64,000 nt of DNA from Cycas panzhihuaensis (lineage: Eukaryota; Cycadophyta): positions 5,704,001-5,768,000 of the forward strand of contig CM041465.1 of assembly GCA_023213395.1 (NCBI GenBank), in the 5' to 3' direction. This document shows, in pieces, positions 34,871 to 46,513 of this stretch. The translations under genes and the position numbers were made by a program. Numbering within the stretch: the stretch's first letter is position 1; each line of letters opens with the position of its first letter. The notes under the pieces are model-generated. The model searched no databases and was not told the DNA's origin. It saw only the letters and a list, made by a program, of their open reading frames with translations.

Positions 34871-34882
34871 GCTTTGATACCA
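34871..34882 (-). promoter_or_regulatory. Primer-binding site of copia A
   Basis: The minus strand reads TGGTATCAAAGC, two bases from the LTR edge, one change from the initiator tRNA-Met complement. Confidence 0.9.
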
Positions 34883-34884
34883 CA

Positions 34885-35182
34885 TGAAAAGAGTGGATAT
34901 ATCCTTCATCTCCATGCACTAAACATAAAGGCAAACATGGGAGCAAGAAAGACTTGAGAGAAAGAAAGTAGCTCTCACAAAATGGGGAGGTAAGAATGAA
35001 TCTCCTCCATTGAGCTTTTACTTTTATATTGAGAGAGGGAACATTAGAGTTAGGTAAAATGAAATTACATATAATGCACATGAAAGTGTATTTCACTTAA
35101 GTGATCTAATTTAAAGTTCACTTACGACCCTTTTTTGAAATAATGAACTAATGTAATGACCTTATGTCATTAACCATTTTCA
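34885..35182 (-). repeat. 5' LTR of copia A
   Basis: 298 bp with TG...CA ends and minus-strand TATA motif at 35022-35028. It is followed by TCAGA, the partner of TTAGA at the other end. Confidence 0.95.
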
Positions 35183-36762
35183 TCAGAAGCATGATGGTAC
35201 CTTGGACTTGCATTGATGTTTCATTGAGGATTGAGATGCATCTGTTGTGCTTTATATCCATTTCGATTAAGGAGAAATTAATTGTATTAATTTAACTTAT
35301 ATCGAGTAACATATGATAGTTTAGGTAGATATGGAGGTGGCAGTGAGCATGGTCCTTGGTCGACAAAATAGATAAATCTCATAGAAAAACCCCTGTATAA
35401 ATGAAGTATATAGTTGATTGTATAAATTCAATTGCCTCACATAATTTAAGATATGTTATATTTATATCCATTTTCAAGGCATAGATGATTCAACAACAAA
35501 GAAGGTATCTCCTCCAATGAACAAGGTCATGGCAAATCTAAAGATATCTGTAAAAATAATTGTCTAATGATGAACCTATAATGGAGGGTTAGTAAGACCA
35601 AAAGTTATGAGCTCATCTAGAAAGAATTCCAAACCTATGGCCATTGATGTAGAAGAACAAGTATAATAAGTTGCCCTTCAATAAATGATCTAATAGAGAA
35701 AATGCCCTTGAAATAGTTGATATTTTGACAAGTAAATTGATTTGAAGATTTATTATTTCCATAGTTTTAACATATTTAATAATATTGGAAAGTATGGTGA
35801 ATTCTATATTACCCCCCAAAGAATATCTAGATGGTTGCATAGACTTTTCATGTGATGTGGTGTTATTTTTGAAGGGGTTTATTTTTTATTTTTGCCCAAT
35901 TTCATTTTTTTCGATAACCTACTAGTAGTGTTTCTCTGATAATTTTTCATTGGATTATTAGATCTAAGTGTCATTAGGTGCATTGGATTTATTACTTTGA
36001 CGTGGTAAAAATGGGTAGTTATATAACCTATTTTGAGATTTTTTTAAAGAAAATTTTAATTAAGAAAGTTGGTACTTATATTCTTAGGTATTAAAAAAGG
36101 GGATTCCTTTGGATAACATAGTAGGCTTGGTTTATAGGCTCCATTTTCTTAGGCTTTAGAGAACTCACATTGTTTAAAGTATTACATAAGAGAGAGAATT
36201 ATTTGATGAATTTATTAGGTCATATCATTTGTGTGGTGATTGTTGGTCCTTGTAACCCTTAGATTAGGTAGATACATGTTGAGAGCAGGGCTAGAGTACA
36301 CTGATATTAGAAAGTGAAACCACTTATTGAAGACTTTAAGAAGAAAAGCTATTATTAAATCCCATTTGGCAAGAGGTGGGACCCACTTGCTACTCTTACA
36401 CTCAAATCATTTGACTAACTAGGTAGTTAAACTTATTCCTAAAATAGTTGACTTAGTGCTAATAAAACTATGTATCTAAAGGGGTTTCCTATAGAACTGA
36501 TAGTTACAGTAGTTGGTTACCATGTAGTCAAGTGGATAGAACTTTCTTTATATAGATTTCAACAAGAAATAGTTGGTGTACAACTTCTAGATACAACTTG
36601 TACAAGATAGAGATATGCTTTATTATATCTATCATATTAGAAAAAAGCAGATGGTACCTTTCTTATTTGGAGAAGATAGATGATTCCTACCTTGATGAAA
36701 GGGTGTTATCCATGGTGTATTGATGTGACATTTGAGTTATGTAATTAAACATTATAGAGGGG
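35183..36762 (+). other. Internal region of G, right part
   Basis: It continues element G after copia A. No retroelement domain was recognised on either strand. It ends in the purine tract AGAGGGG next to the right LTR. A short minus-strand frame at 35613-35840 has no recognisable content. Confidence 0.45.
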
Positions 36763-37127
36763 TGTTAGAAGTAATGTTTAATAATATAATATTAATGATA
36801 AAGTACCCCCCTAACTCTCTCATGGAATATTAAATTAGGTTATTAAGTTGTATACAAGGTGGTACATACTTATTCATGTATTTTTCCTATTAGTAGACAT
36901 AGGGGTTGCCACATGTGATTGGACAACTATGAGGTGATATGTACTATAAGTATGTATTCATACCTAATGTAATAATTGGAGATGATCATTTCTCACAAGC
37001 TTTATTATCTTATATATTTATACATACTTTATTTTTTGATTTATTTATTTATTATTTACTTATTTTATCACCCCATATATATGTATTTTATTATGTATTC
37101 ATATGTCTAATAGTGTTATTTTCAACA
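36763..37127 (+). repeat. Right LTR of element G
   Basis: It starts TGTTAGAAG and ends CAACA, pairing with 26299-26659. Directly after it stands TGGTATCATAG, which resembles another PBS, so it may also have served as the left LTR of a second unit. Confidence 0.85.
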
Positions 37128-37569
37128 TGGTATCATAGTTATTCTATTATATTTTCAACAAATAAGAGGAGAGAGTTTTTTTCCTTTTTGGCTAAAAGGC
37201 AGAAGAGATGTGGAAGGAAGATAAAGACTGTTATTAATTTCTCTCTAATATTTTTTCTTTAGACTTCTTAATCCTTCTTATGGCTTTCTTTTTTTATTGA
37301 TATGCATCCTATATTTATTGTAATTAGAGACACTTTTATGATAAGAGATATTATAATGGGTAATGTGTTACAAGAGATTAACAAGTACTAAGCAAATCCA
37401 AGAGCTACTAAATGCTTATAGTTCTCCTTTCTTTTGTACTAATCATATACAAATTGATTCCAACTAGTAGTGTGTTAAGTAGTCAAGCATCTTCTTTCAT
37501 ATACATTAATCTTCTAATAAAGCATACATTATTTCTATCGATGTTATTATATGTCATTTTGTTAAGCGA
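37128..37569 (+). other. PBS-like site and leader-like DNA right of G
   Basis: It begins TGGTATCATAG, a decayed tRNA-Met PBS, then about 430 bases with no recognised domain, ending at the insertion point of copia E. It would continue at 55832. The frame at 36939-37262 overlaps the LTR and is not a gene. Confidence 0.45.
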
Positions 37570-37905
37570 TGTTGGGATAATGCCCAATGTTTGAATAGTG
37601 TGCAGCCATCTTCAGGCCCCCAAAAGGCACCTCAGGCCACCTAAAACTACCATGCAGCCACCTAAAGTTGACATGCAACCACCAAAGCTAACTAAAGTAA
37701 GTTATTTTAATAATTCATTTATTATTTTATTATTTTTTTGAATTTTTAATTTAATGGCAAGTTGAGGTACTTGCCACCTCCCCAAACCTATATATTAATG
37801 GGGAATGCCTCCCTAGTGTTTTTTAACACCACCTTCAAATTGGATAATGGTTAATGTATTTTGAGATAGCTTTGTAATCTTCCCACTCTATCCTCAACTC
37901 CAACA
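37570..37905 (+). repeat. 5' LTR of copia E
   Basis: 336 bp, starting TGTTGGGATAATG and ending CCAACA, pairing with 55492-55826 over its full length. Confidence 0.95.
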
Positions 37906-37907
37906 TT

Positions 37908-37919
37908 TGGTATCAGAGC
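37908..37919 (+). promoter_or_regulatory. Primer-binding site of copia E
   Basis: TGGTATCAGAGC, a perfect initiator tRNA-Met complement, two bases after the LTR. Confidence 0.9.
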
Positions 37920-40900
37920 ACTTGATCATGCATGACAAGCTTATTTATTAAAATTTTAATTTTATACTATAGTTTTAACATTATTTCTTATATAGTTTTT
38001 TAGAAAATATTTGATATTTCATACGTATAAGTTTGTTGATCATTGTTTCTTCAATTATTTATTGTAAAAATAATGCATTTAGCCTAATAATAGTCTGGTG
38101 TGATTATCTTTAGAATTTAATTAATAAACTTTACATTTGCTATCATTTTTTCACTATTTTTCAAAGGTTTTGCAAGATTTTATGACTTTAGAAAGTTGGT
38201 GCAACCTCCACATTGTATGAATCTTCAACAAGTGACTATTCATTTTGATCACGGCTGAGTCTACTTTACAACATAAGAATCTGTTCATAATTGTGTCCAT
38301 CCTAAGTGGAGAAATCCTTCCTGGAAGCCCAATCTCTCCTTCTAGCCATTGAAACCTCCAATACACCACTTATTATTTACTCATTTCACTTCAGTTTATC
38401 TCTTGATCCTAGTGCAGCAGGGTAGTAGGATGAATAGAGGTAAAACTAAGCTGTCTGTGAATAATTTCGAGCCCTCTCTGAGCCGTACAATCCCCACATA
38501 ATTGTGCAACCTCTGTAGGCTCTTTTACTTCATTCTTCACATGTGAGTATCCATTCTCTATGAAATTTCATAGGTGCCTAAAAATCCTAATGATCTCACC
38601 CCTCCTAAATTTTCATCACGTTCTATCACTTCTGTGATGAGGACAAACTCATCAAAATCTCCACAATGTGCAATGGTCGTAGGATGTATTTTTTATTTAT
38701 TTTAAATATAACTTTATTTATTATAAAGTTTATAAAGTTCAATAAAATTTAATTAAATTCAATAAAACTTCAATTTTGAGTATTAACCCCCTCTGTTGTT
38801 AAGCCTCAGGTCCTTTTCTTGGTCTACATGACCTTGATTTTTGATTTTAAAGGGGGGGAGATTTGAAATTATATAAACTATTTTTTATATTTTAAGTTTA
38901 TAAGAGTATATATTAACTTTGATATAATTTGAGATCCAGAGCCCCCTTAGGGTTAGGAACCAATCTTGTAGAGTTTGTATATTACCAAAAGCCTAATCAA
39001 AAGGGGCTAATTATATACCTTTTTCAAAAATCTCATTTTTTTTTAAATACATAAAGAGGATTATTTGCTTCTTTTATTATATCTTCACACTAGAAAGTTA
39101 AATTTTCATAAAATTAAACTCGTTGGATTTATATTTCAGAGCTCTATAGTGTAGAATCATCTTTTACTCTTTTTGAGTATATTTTTGTAGCTTTTGAGTT
39201 ACTCAAAGTTGACATTCATTTACTGCACTTATTTCACTTACAATGGAAGGTATCTTCATAATTTCTTTAATATCCTAAGCTCTATAGCTCAAATCAAAAC
39301 CGTCTAAACTGTATGAAAGATATTTTAGAGATATTTGTAATAGAATAGCTTTCACTTCATTTTGACTTCATTTTATAGGTTGTTGAAGCTCCTTGAGTTA
39401 AGGTTCTAGTATAGCCCTACTTAAATATTTTGGTGACATCTTTTGAACCAAAACCTTTTCCAATTGAATATATTTAATTAATATCTATCTTTTACCTGAT
39501 TATTAACAATACTTATTAATGTTTATTAGACTTATAAGCTATTTTTATAGCTCTTTACCATTCTTTAGCCTTTGAAGTAAAATGACCCCTTGTTATGCTC
39601 AAAACTAAAACCAGGTACTTCTTACCTTGGAATTTTATTTCTATTATACTTAAAGGTATTTTTAAGCTATTTTCTTTATTGATTAAGGAGATTTCATTGA
39701 ATATTGATGCTTGTCTAAGGCCACTTTACTTTCTTATTTTCTTATCAAGTACACCTTATTTTATAAAGATTTCTTTAAAAGAGATCATTTTCATCTTACT
39801 TATACTTCATCTAGGAGTATTTACTAACTATCTTTTATGCACTTAAACTCTCTTTTCATTAGTTGAAGGAATTTTAAGTTGCTTAAGGTCTCATCACATT
39901 CCTTGAAGATAATTATGTGCATCTTTATATAAAAATTAATATATATATTTGTTAATACATTTAAAGATTTAAATTCTTTATTATATTTTACAAGGTTTCT
40001 TATGCATTCTTGGTAAAAAGGACATAAGCATCAAATATTCATTTTTTGAAAGGAATTATCTAGTCAAAGGATTTAACTTCTTTGCTTGGAAAAGTCTTTT
40101 AAGCATTTGAAAGATCATGGATTCATTTATAGATCCTTTATTTAATTTGTTTAAAAAAGATTAAAAGTTTCTTCAAGGTTATTTGTCAAAAGGAGATTTG
40201 TGTATTAAGACATCCTTGCATAAAAGTATTCAAATTGAAAGAGCATAAATATTCTTTAACTTTCATTATTTCAAGCAAGTTGCTTATTTTATTTAAATAA
40301 AAGGAGACAAGATTGCCTATTTGCACCTATATTATTTTATTGAAAGTAATATTATTTTATTTTAAAGCATTAGTTATTTGAAATGATATCTAATCTTACT
40401 TATTTAAAAGTTTCTTTTAACAGTTTAAAAGGAACCTTTATATGCTTAAGTAAAACCATACTTAAAATTAATTTTTTTCACATTAACAATATAATCTCAT
40501 GAATTAACCCCACTTATTCTAGCCTTGCAAGGGGAACAGTTAGGACCCCTAAAGTTACCACCATACACATGCCCTTGGCCTACTCATATTGGATGAGGAA
40601 CTTCATTGGCTATCAGGTGTGTTAGGCAGTAGGATGAGGTGGAGAATCTTTCTTTTTGGAGTTTAAAGACGAGGACTAGACCTGGAGAGAGTGAGTGCTT
40701 TGGTTTGTAAAACCTTCACCACTAGATCTATCACTAGGTATAAGACTGGCATAGGTGGATCAACAATTCATAGGGTATAACAACCTTCTTAGCAGCCTGT
40801 GTACTAAGGTATATCGAGTCTAGAGCTCACACATTGGTATACTAGGACACTATTCTACCACTTATGGATAGGCACCACTAGATAGGATAGTAACTGAAGG

Positions 40901-41067
40901 TTTCCCTTAGAGACCCTTAGACTTAGAGCCTAGAAACCTTTATAGGGAGTAGGACACTTGATAAACATTTTGAAAACTTTAAAACTTTAATTATTTTGGT
41001 TAATTTTTCAAACCTTAATTAGACATTATACTGTTAAAGGTATTCTTATCAAAATATTTATCAAACC
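37920..41067 (+). other. Copia E leader, about 3.1 kb
   Basis: No recognised coding. A purine tract AAAGGGGGGGAGA stands at 38849-38861 and is followed by TTTGAAATT; this looks like a polypurine tract with an LTR start, so part of the region may be another, unrecognised insertion. The stretch 40500-40960 is less AT-rich and more complex than the rest. A hydrophobic open frame at 39595-39846 has no recognisable content. Confidence 0.45.
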
Positions 41068-41437
41068 TAGTTGAGATATAATGGCATCCAATTTGGTAAC
41101 ATGATTATTCCCAAATTTGGTGGCTCTAATTTTCTAAATTAGAGTAGGAGGATGAGACATATCCTCATAGCTAATGAAATATGGGACATTGTGAGAACAT
41201 GGTATACTAAATTATGTTAAAACCCAATAGATCTAAATAAGCTTACCTACAAAGCAAATGTTAAGAAAGATAATGAAACACTAGTATTGATATTTTGTGC
41301 ATTAGAAGACTATATAGTTCCAAGAGTTAGTAAATCAGTGACCTCCAAAGAGGCTTGGGTAACTTACAATTAATCTATAAATGGGTTGCCTCCTCAAAAC
41401 TGCAAACCCTAAGGAGCAAGTTTGAAAATCTTAGAAT
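41068..41437 (+). pseudogene. Copia E gag, N-terminal part
   Basis: The reading begins near ATGGCATCCAAT. It shows PKFGGSNF, then a decayed W-S-R-R-M segment, ILIANEIWDIV, KKDNETLVLIFCALEDYIV and SKEAWVT, ending KLQTLRSKFENLRI. These are copia gag (UBN2-type) blocks in order. It is cut at AGAAT by copia D and continues at 49213. Confidence 0.8.
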
Positions 41438-41737
41438 TGAAACAAGTTAATATCATAAGGTTATTACATTAGTTGATTATTTCTAAAAAGGGTATTAAGT
41501 AAACTTTAAATTAGATCACTTAAGTGAAATATACTTTTATGTGCATTATGTATAATTTCATCTCACCTAACTCTAACGCTCCCTCCCTCAATATAAAAGT
41601 AAAATCTCAATGGAGGAGACTCATTCTTACCTCCCCATTTTGTGAGAGTTACTCTCTTTCTCTCAAGTCTCTCTTGCTCTTATATATTTGCCTCTATGTC
41701 TAGTGTATGTAGATGAAGGATAGATCCACTCTTTTCA
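41438..41737 (+). repeat. 5' LTR of copia D
   Basis: 300 bp, TGAAACAAG...CTTTTCA, pairing with 48915-49212 and closely similar to the LTRs of A. TATA motif at 41592-41598. Confidence 0.95.
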
Positions 41738-41739
41738 TG

Positions 41740-41751
41740 TGGTATCAGAGC
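41740..41751 (+). promoter_or_regulatory. Primer-binding site of copia D
   Basis: TGGTATCAGAGC, a perfect match, two bases after the LTR. Confidence 0.9.
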
Positions 41752-42928
41752 TTACTTCTTTCATATTCATCACTTGTACTTACAATAGAGCCATCACTTT
41801 CTTCTCCCCCATAATCCATGTGGTGAAAGAGATTGTGAAAGTAGATTTATAAATATTTTTAAGTTTTTATCATAGCATATTTAGTATTGTTTATTTTCCC
41901 TTTCTCTTTTATAGGTTTGGAAATATAATACAAGGAGTTATAAGACCTAAGGATTCCAACCCTTTGGTAGCCATTTATGCTATCTCATTCTTCTTTTCTT
42001 TCCCCTCCTTTTGTCCATTTAATAAGGGGAAATGCTATTGAAAAGTTTTAAACTTTTATAAGATTATTTGTAAGGGGAGGTTCTACCCATACTCTTTTAA
42101 GAATTTGGATCCATTTAAAATATCCATCATTGTATGCTCCTACCTTACTTATATTAGGATCCTGATGATCAAAAAATGATGGAATATTTAAATGGTACCA
42201 TGTGTTGATGAGATATTTACAAATTAAATTTTCTATAAAAATAAAATCATCCTACTAAACTTAAAAGATTTACCAAATATTCTATAGAGCTCTAATTGAC
42301 CTAATTCTAATTTTTAAAGATGAGACTCTAAGTCTAGTTTCTAATACAAAAATTAGTATCCAATTTCATTATTGTATTTAAAGTTATTACTATTTTAGTA
42401 AATAGTAATTATTTTTAGTTAGAATTTTAGAAAAATATATTCTACCAAATTTATAGGGCTGCCTAAAATTTTATAGAACTCATTTGGACCTGACTCCACT
42501 TCCTAAAGATGCAGTTCTGAGTCTAGTTTATAGCACAAACATTGGCACTCAATTTCATTATCATGGGAGAAAGCTATTGCTATTTTAGTGAAGACTACCT
42601 TTTTGTATTTAAAAAAAGAAAAAAGTGAAGAAATTTTCTTCCTTCTTTTTATACGGCTTAAACGCCAATTATAAAAGTGAGTAAAAAAAATACTTGGATC
42701 AAAGCAATATCTAATGTACTCACTTACTTATCAATATTATATTTTAGAACTTTAAAATTACTTCAAGTAAGCACTCTAAAGACACTTTAAGCAATCACTC
42801 CAAGTAAGCACTCTATTTTTAGTTATATGTATGTTTGATATAAATTCGATAATATTTTTACTCTCCCTAAAAGGAATGCATCATGCACATTATTTTTTAC
42901 CATCTTGTACCTATTCACATACTTGATA

Positions 42929-43000
42929 AGGTTGAGATACCTTAGTTGGTAGAACGTCATGCCATAAAAGAGGTGTAGGTTTTATGTTGGGATTAGATTG
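42929..43000 (+). repeat. tRNA-like (SINE-like) segment in copia D leader
   Basis: The plus strand reads AAGGTTGAGATACCTTAGTT then GGTAGAAC, the clearest A-box resemblance of the three copies. The B-box position reads GTAGGTTTTATGTTGGGA. The spacing equals that in A, and the orientation is again that of the element. Confidence 0.45.
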
Positions 43001-43479
43001 AACCAGAATATTGCTAAGGTTTAGTTAGTCATACCATCGTACCTCAATCAGAGATCATCCTAATAATCAACTAGGAAAATTAAAACTTTAATACAAGATT
43101 AAAATATACCCAATCCAATATCTATCATAGCCATGGGTATACACGTACCACTCTTCAAAGGAGGTATATAGCTGCTCATTAGTGAACTGGGTGAGGATTA
43201 GGAGTACTTGGGCTCTATTATGACTTAGATTTCATCACCAAGCATAATTGTAGGTATCACGGGTAAAGGCTGACTTAATTCTACTAGAAGCCTAGGAATC
43301 TCTTCAATAACCTCAACTACATATTAGACATAAGTTAAAGGTTATTGGGTTGATTATGTATCTTGCATTTTAGTTTTAAGTTGTGTACACTCAATGATAC
43401 TAGATTCCACATTGGCCTACAATCTTATATATTGATCACTTACTTATTTATAAAAATTGATCTATAGTATAATCACAAT

Positions 43480-43686
43480 CATAGTGCTTTTCATATTTCT
43501 ACAGTGTCAGGTTAATATTTTCCATAAGTGTTAGTGGCTAATTTTCATCATAGTACTTCTCATATTCCTATTGTGTTAGGTTAATATTTACCACAAGTGT
43601 TATTGGCTAATTTTAATTATAGTGCTTCTCATATTCCTACTACATCAGGTTGATATTTATCATAAGTGTTGGTGACTTTTCTCTAA
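43480..43686 (+). repeat. Three copies of a 69-bp leader tandem repeat (D)
   Basis: Units start at 43480, 43549 and 43618 with CATAGTGCTT, CATAGTACTT and TATAGTGCTT, each running through a GGTTAATATT or GGTTGATATT core. The period is exactly 69. Confidence 0.85.
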
Positions 43687-43814
43687 GTTTCTCCCTTTAT
43701 CTTTGAGAAACCATTTTCACTTCTTCTTTCTTCTACTACACTACTTCATTGAATCTTCTATTTATAAGTAATGATTGGTCATTTATTTCCATCACTTTTA
43801 TAGTCCCTTATTTA

Positions 43815-44990
43815 CTATATTCTTAAATATAAACTACATTCTTAAAGGGAAAAAAATTTGTACATGTGGTTCACTAGTATTAGAAATGTTGTAAAGTATG
43901 AAGGTCTTTGGATAGATCACTTACACATTATACCATTTGTTACTACTATAGTTACCACAATTGCTTCTAGAGGAGCTGCTCTAATTGCTCCTACTGAAGT
44001 TATAACCAAACACTAATGGGAACTTAATGATGATAAAATCTATGTAGGAATACTTCTTGTCACTAATTATTCCATGCATAATCTCATTGATATAGCCATG
44101 TATAATATAGCATGGAAACTTCTTAAAGTTCTAGAAAAGAACTTTGACACTAAATCAGACTTAGAATTTGTTCACTTAGTGCTGAAGATAAACTAATTGA
44201 AAATGCAGAAAGGACATGCAAGTGAGACAATCAATCTCCTTTGTCCAATTAAGTAAGCCATTGATAAAGATTTCAAGACTTAATGCATTACATCAGCTTT
44301 CTTAATTCAATCATATCTCCATATCCTATATTACAAAAATCTACTAGGAAGTCTTCAATCTAGTGTCACCTTAAAGACCCTAAACTTTGAGGCACTTGCT
44401 GATAAGTTCATTGAATTTGATAAGACCTTTAATACTAACTTTACCACTATATTTGATCCAACTAATACCAATTTTGAAGTGGAATAAGATCTTTTTTATA
44501 CCAAAAATCAAGGTCAATCCTCTTGTAAAGGTGGTAATTCTCACGAAAGAAGCAGAGGTAGATAAGAAGGACTACATCCTCATGGTCAACAGACTCCTTA
44601 ACTCTAACAAAAATAGTCTTAAAGCCAAGGCCAAAATAATCAACCTAGACCCAGATCCAGTAATTAGAGACAATCCATCTAGTCTAATACTTCTTATTGG
44701 ACTTAAAATCAAATAATTATATGCCAAAGGTATCATAAAAAATGACACTATGCCAAAAATTACATAACTACCACCAATAAACTACTAAGCTATAAACAGT
44801 GCCATGGTGAACATAATGTTAATAATACTTCTTTTGAAGATGCTTTTGGTGGAATACAATTTTCTCATATACACCTTCAAAGAATTAAGACCACTTCATT
44901 AAGTGTTGTTGATAAATCCACTAAGTATATTGAGGCTCATTGTGGTTATACTTATTCACTTTTTCCTTCACTACTTAGAATTACAAATAG
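43815..44990 (+). pseudogene. Copia D gag relict
   Basis: It aligns block by block with A: MWFTSIRNVVKYEGLW, WELNDDKIYVGILLVTNYS, LEKNFDTKSDLEFVHLVLK and LADKFIEFDKTFNTNF. The knuckle at about 44705-44755 has lost Cys and Gly positions (CQRYHKK, then a stop and HYAKNY). The matching start ATG is not clear. Several Gln codons have become stops. Confidence 0.8.
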
Positions 44991-45009
44991 TGCCACTTCA
45001 AATACTTCA

Positions 45010-45330
45010 TCTTGGATTATGGATACTAGAGCAACATAGCATATAACTTGTCATCGTTAGTTCTTTCAGGATTTTGACTCCAAAGTTTGTGGTATTATAC
45101 ACATGGTTGACAAATCATCTCAACTAGTCAAAAGGCTTGGAACTATTTACTTGAAACTCCTAGGCCTTCTAAATTTTACCCTTGTTAATGTTTTATATAT
45201 TCCTACTCTGAAGTAGAACTTGCTCTCCATGTCCACCCTTATCTCTCATGGATTTAATCTAAGTGTAACTATAAATAATCAAACTCTTTATGTCATTCAC
45301 TCTTCTTCAAATATTATGCTTATGATTGGA
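45010..45330 (+). pseudogene. Copia D protease relict
   Basis: The active-site block reads SWIMDTRAT, so Asp is kept but the Gly position has become Arg. FTLVNVLYIPTLK and NLLSMSTLISHGFNL follow, as in A. Confidence 0.75.
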
Positions 45331-46485
45331 ATTCTTGATAGGAAACGTTTTCACCTAACTGGCTTACCATCCTCTAAAGCTAACTATGTTGATGACGACT
45401 TTACTTTTACCATAACCCTGACTCCTCAAAAGTTATCCTAAGTGGCCTTATGGCATGCTCATATGGTCCATATCAAAATTGATTATTTAAGAGAACTACA
45501 TAATACTCTTCTTGGTATGCCTAGGATCTCCTCTAAGCCCTTCAAATGCAAAGCATATATCATTGCCAAATCTCAAAGATAACCCTTTTCCTCATAGTCA
45601 GTCAAAATCCAGCCAACCTTTACAACTTGTACACTTAAATATATGTGGTCCTATGCCCATCCCTTCTCTAAAAAAAAATTGGTACTATATTACTTTCATT
45701 GATGATTTTACCAAGAAAGTATAGGTTACTTTTCTTGTAAAGAAAGATGAAGTTTTTTCTATGTTTCAAGCTTTCAAGGCCTATATGGAAAATGAATATG
45801 GATTTAAGATCAAAATACTCAAGGCTAACAATAATAGCGAGTACACCTCTAATGAGTTTGAATTGTACCTACATTACCATGGGATCAAACATCAGACCAC
45901 TCTTGTAGGTACATTCTAGTAACATAGAGTTGCCAAGCATATGAACATGACTATCATGAGCATGGCTCATGCTATGCTGGTATATAAGAATGTCCATGTC
46001 TATCTTTAGGCTGAGCCTCCCTAGATTATCATATATTGTATCAACACTATTATTCTCTCCAAGTTTGGTCCCTCTTCACATGAAATATGGTATGGATAAA
46101 GAATGTCAATGTCTATCTTTAGGCTGAGGCTCTCTAGATTGTCATATATTGTATCAACACTATTATTCTCTCCAAGTTTGGTCCCTCTTCACATGAAATA
46201 TGGTATGGATAAATCTCCTTTATCTTCTACTTTAAATTTTTTGGCTTTACTTGTTATGCTCACATTCAGGAGGAACACAGAAACAAGCTCTAGGATAGAA
46301 CCCTCAAAGACATCTTTGTCAAATACCCTATGAAGAAAAAGGGATACAAGGTTTTTCTACCTTCACAATGTAAAATCATCATCACTAGAGATGTTATCTT
46401 TGCAAAGACTAAAGATCAATTGCTTAGACTTAACTCTAAGATGCCTTCATACTAATTTAATGATGCTACTAAATTTGATATCTAG
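45331..46485 (+). pseudogene. Copia D integrase relict with tandem duplication
   Basis: It opens with a GAG-pre block (LWHAHMVHIKIDYL), then CKAYIIAKSQR with one zinc ligand lost. The core is frameshifted around 45560-45960. A 113-bp duplication (45988-46213) follows, then the C-terminal block FTCYAHIQEEHRNKL, VKYPMKKKGYKVF and TRDVIFAKTKDQ, ending ...FDI and TAG at 46483. Confidence 0.8.
45988..46213 (+). repeat. 113-bp tandem duplication in copia D
   Basis: Two adjacent units, 45988-46100 and 46101-46213, differ at only about four bases. Each runs from GAATGTC to GGTATGGATAAA. As 113 is not a multiple of three, the duplication shifts the integrase frame. A and B have a single unit. Confidence 0.9.
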
Positions 46486-46513
46486 ATTTTAAAATTTAGG
46501 GGGGGAGATGCTC
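46483..46513 (+). other. Boundary TAG codon and G-tract between integrase and RT (D)
   Basis: TAG at 46483-46485 is followed by ATTTTAAAATTTAGGGGGGG and AGATGCT. The frame after TAG reads ILKFRGGDAQKLLKILESD in the integrase frame, so in D a single codon separates the two parts. Confidence 0.8.

Larger units (their letters stand above)
27554..35182 (-). mobile_element. Ty1/copia retrotransposon A, best preserved copy
   Basis: Both LTRs are 298 bp (27554-27851 and 34885-35182), starting TG and ending CA, with about 20 differences by eye, mostly transitions. The flanks TTAGA (27549-27553) and TCAGA (35183-35187) are a target-site duplication with one change. Reading the minus strand gives PBS, a 2-kb leader, gag, protease, integrase, a boundary TAG with G-tract, RT, RNase H, a polypurine tract and the 3' LTR. 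Catalytic motifs of integrase and RT are intact and only a modest number of stops interrupt the frame, so this is the youngest insertion in the window. Confidence 0.95.
26299..37127 (+). mobile_element. LTR retrotransposon G, no recognised coding, host of copia A
   Basis: Two closely matching LTRs (26299-26659 and 36763-37127) bracket an internal region that begins with a PBS and ends with a purine tract (AGAGGGG). Removing copia A leaves only about 2.5 kb of internal DNA (26672-27553 and 35183-36762) with no domain I can identify, so G may be a non-autonomous element or a heavily decayed one. The bases outside the LTRs do not match as a target-site duplication, and a second PBS-like site follows the right LTR. 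Confidence 0.7.
41752..43800 (+). other. Copia D leader, about 2 kb, untranslated
   Basis: Colinear with the leader of A. It contains the AATAATAAC-type sections, the tRNA-like segment at 42929-43000, the conserved block with GGAGGTATATAGCTGCTCAT at about 43161-43180, and the 69-bp repeats at 43480-43686. No conserved frame was found. Confidence 0.65.

Noticed and set aside
34871-34882. tRNA-Met 3'-end matches as possible tRNA genes
   Set aside because: Only the 12-base primer-binding complement is present at this and the other PBS sites; there is no cloverleaf.
36939-37262. 107-codon plus-strand frame across the right LTR of G
   Set aside because: It runs through LTR and PBS-like sequence and is rich in Phe, Ile and Tyr from A/T runs; the left LTR is not open in the same way.
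39595-39846. 83-codon hydrophobic plus-strand frame in the E leader
   Set aside because: No family recognised; its composition matches the AT-rich surroundings.
43480-43686. 69-bp repeats as a CRISPR array or satellite
   Set aside because: Direct tandem units without spacers, only two or three copies, inside a retrotransposon leader of a plant genome.
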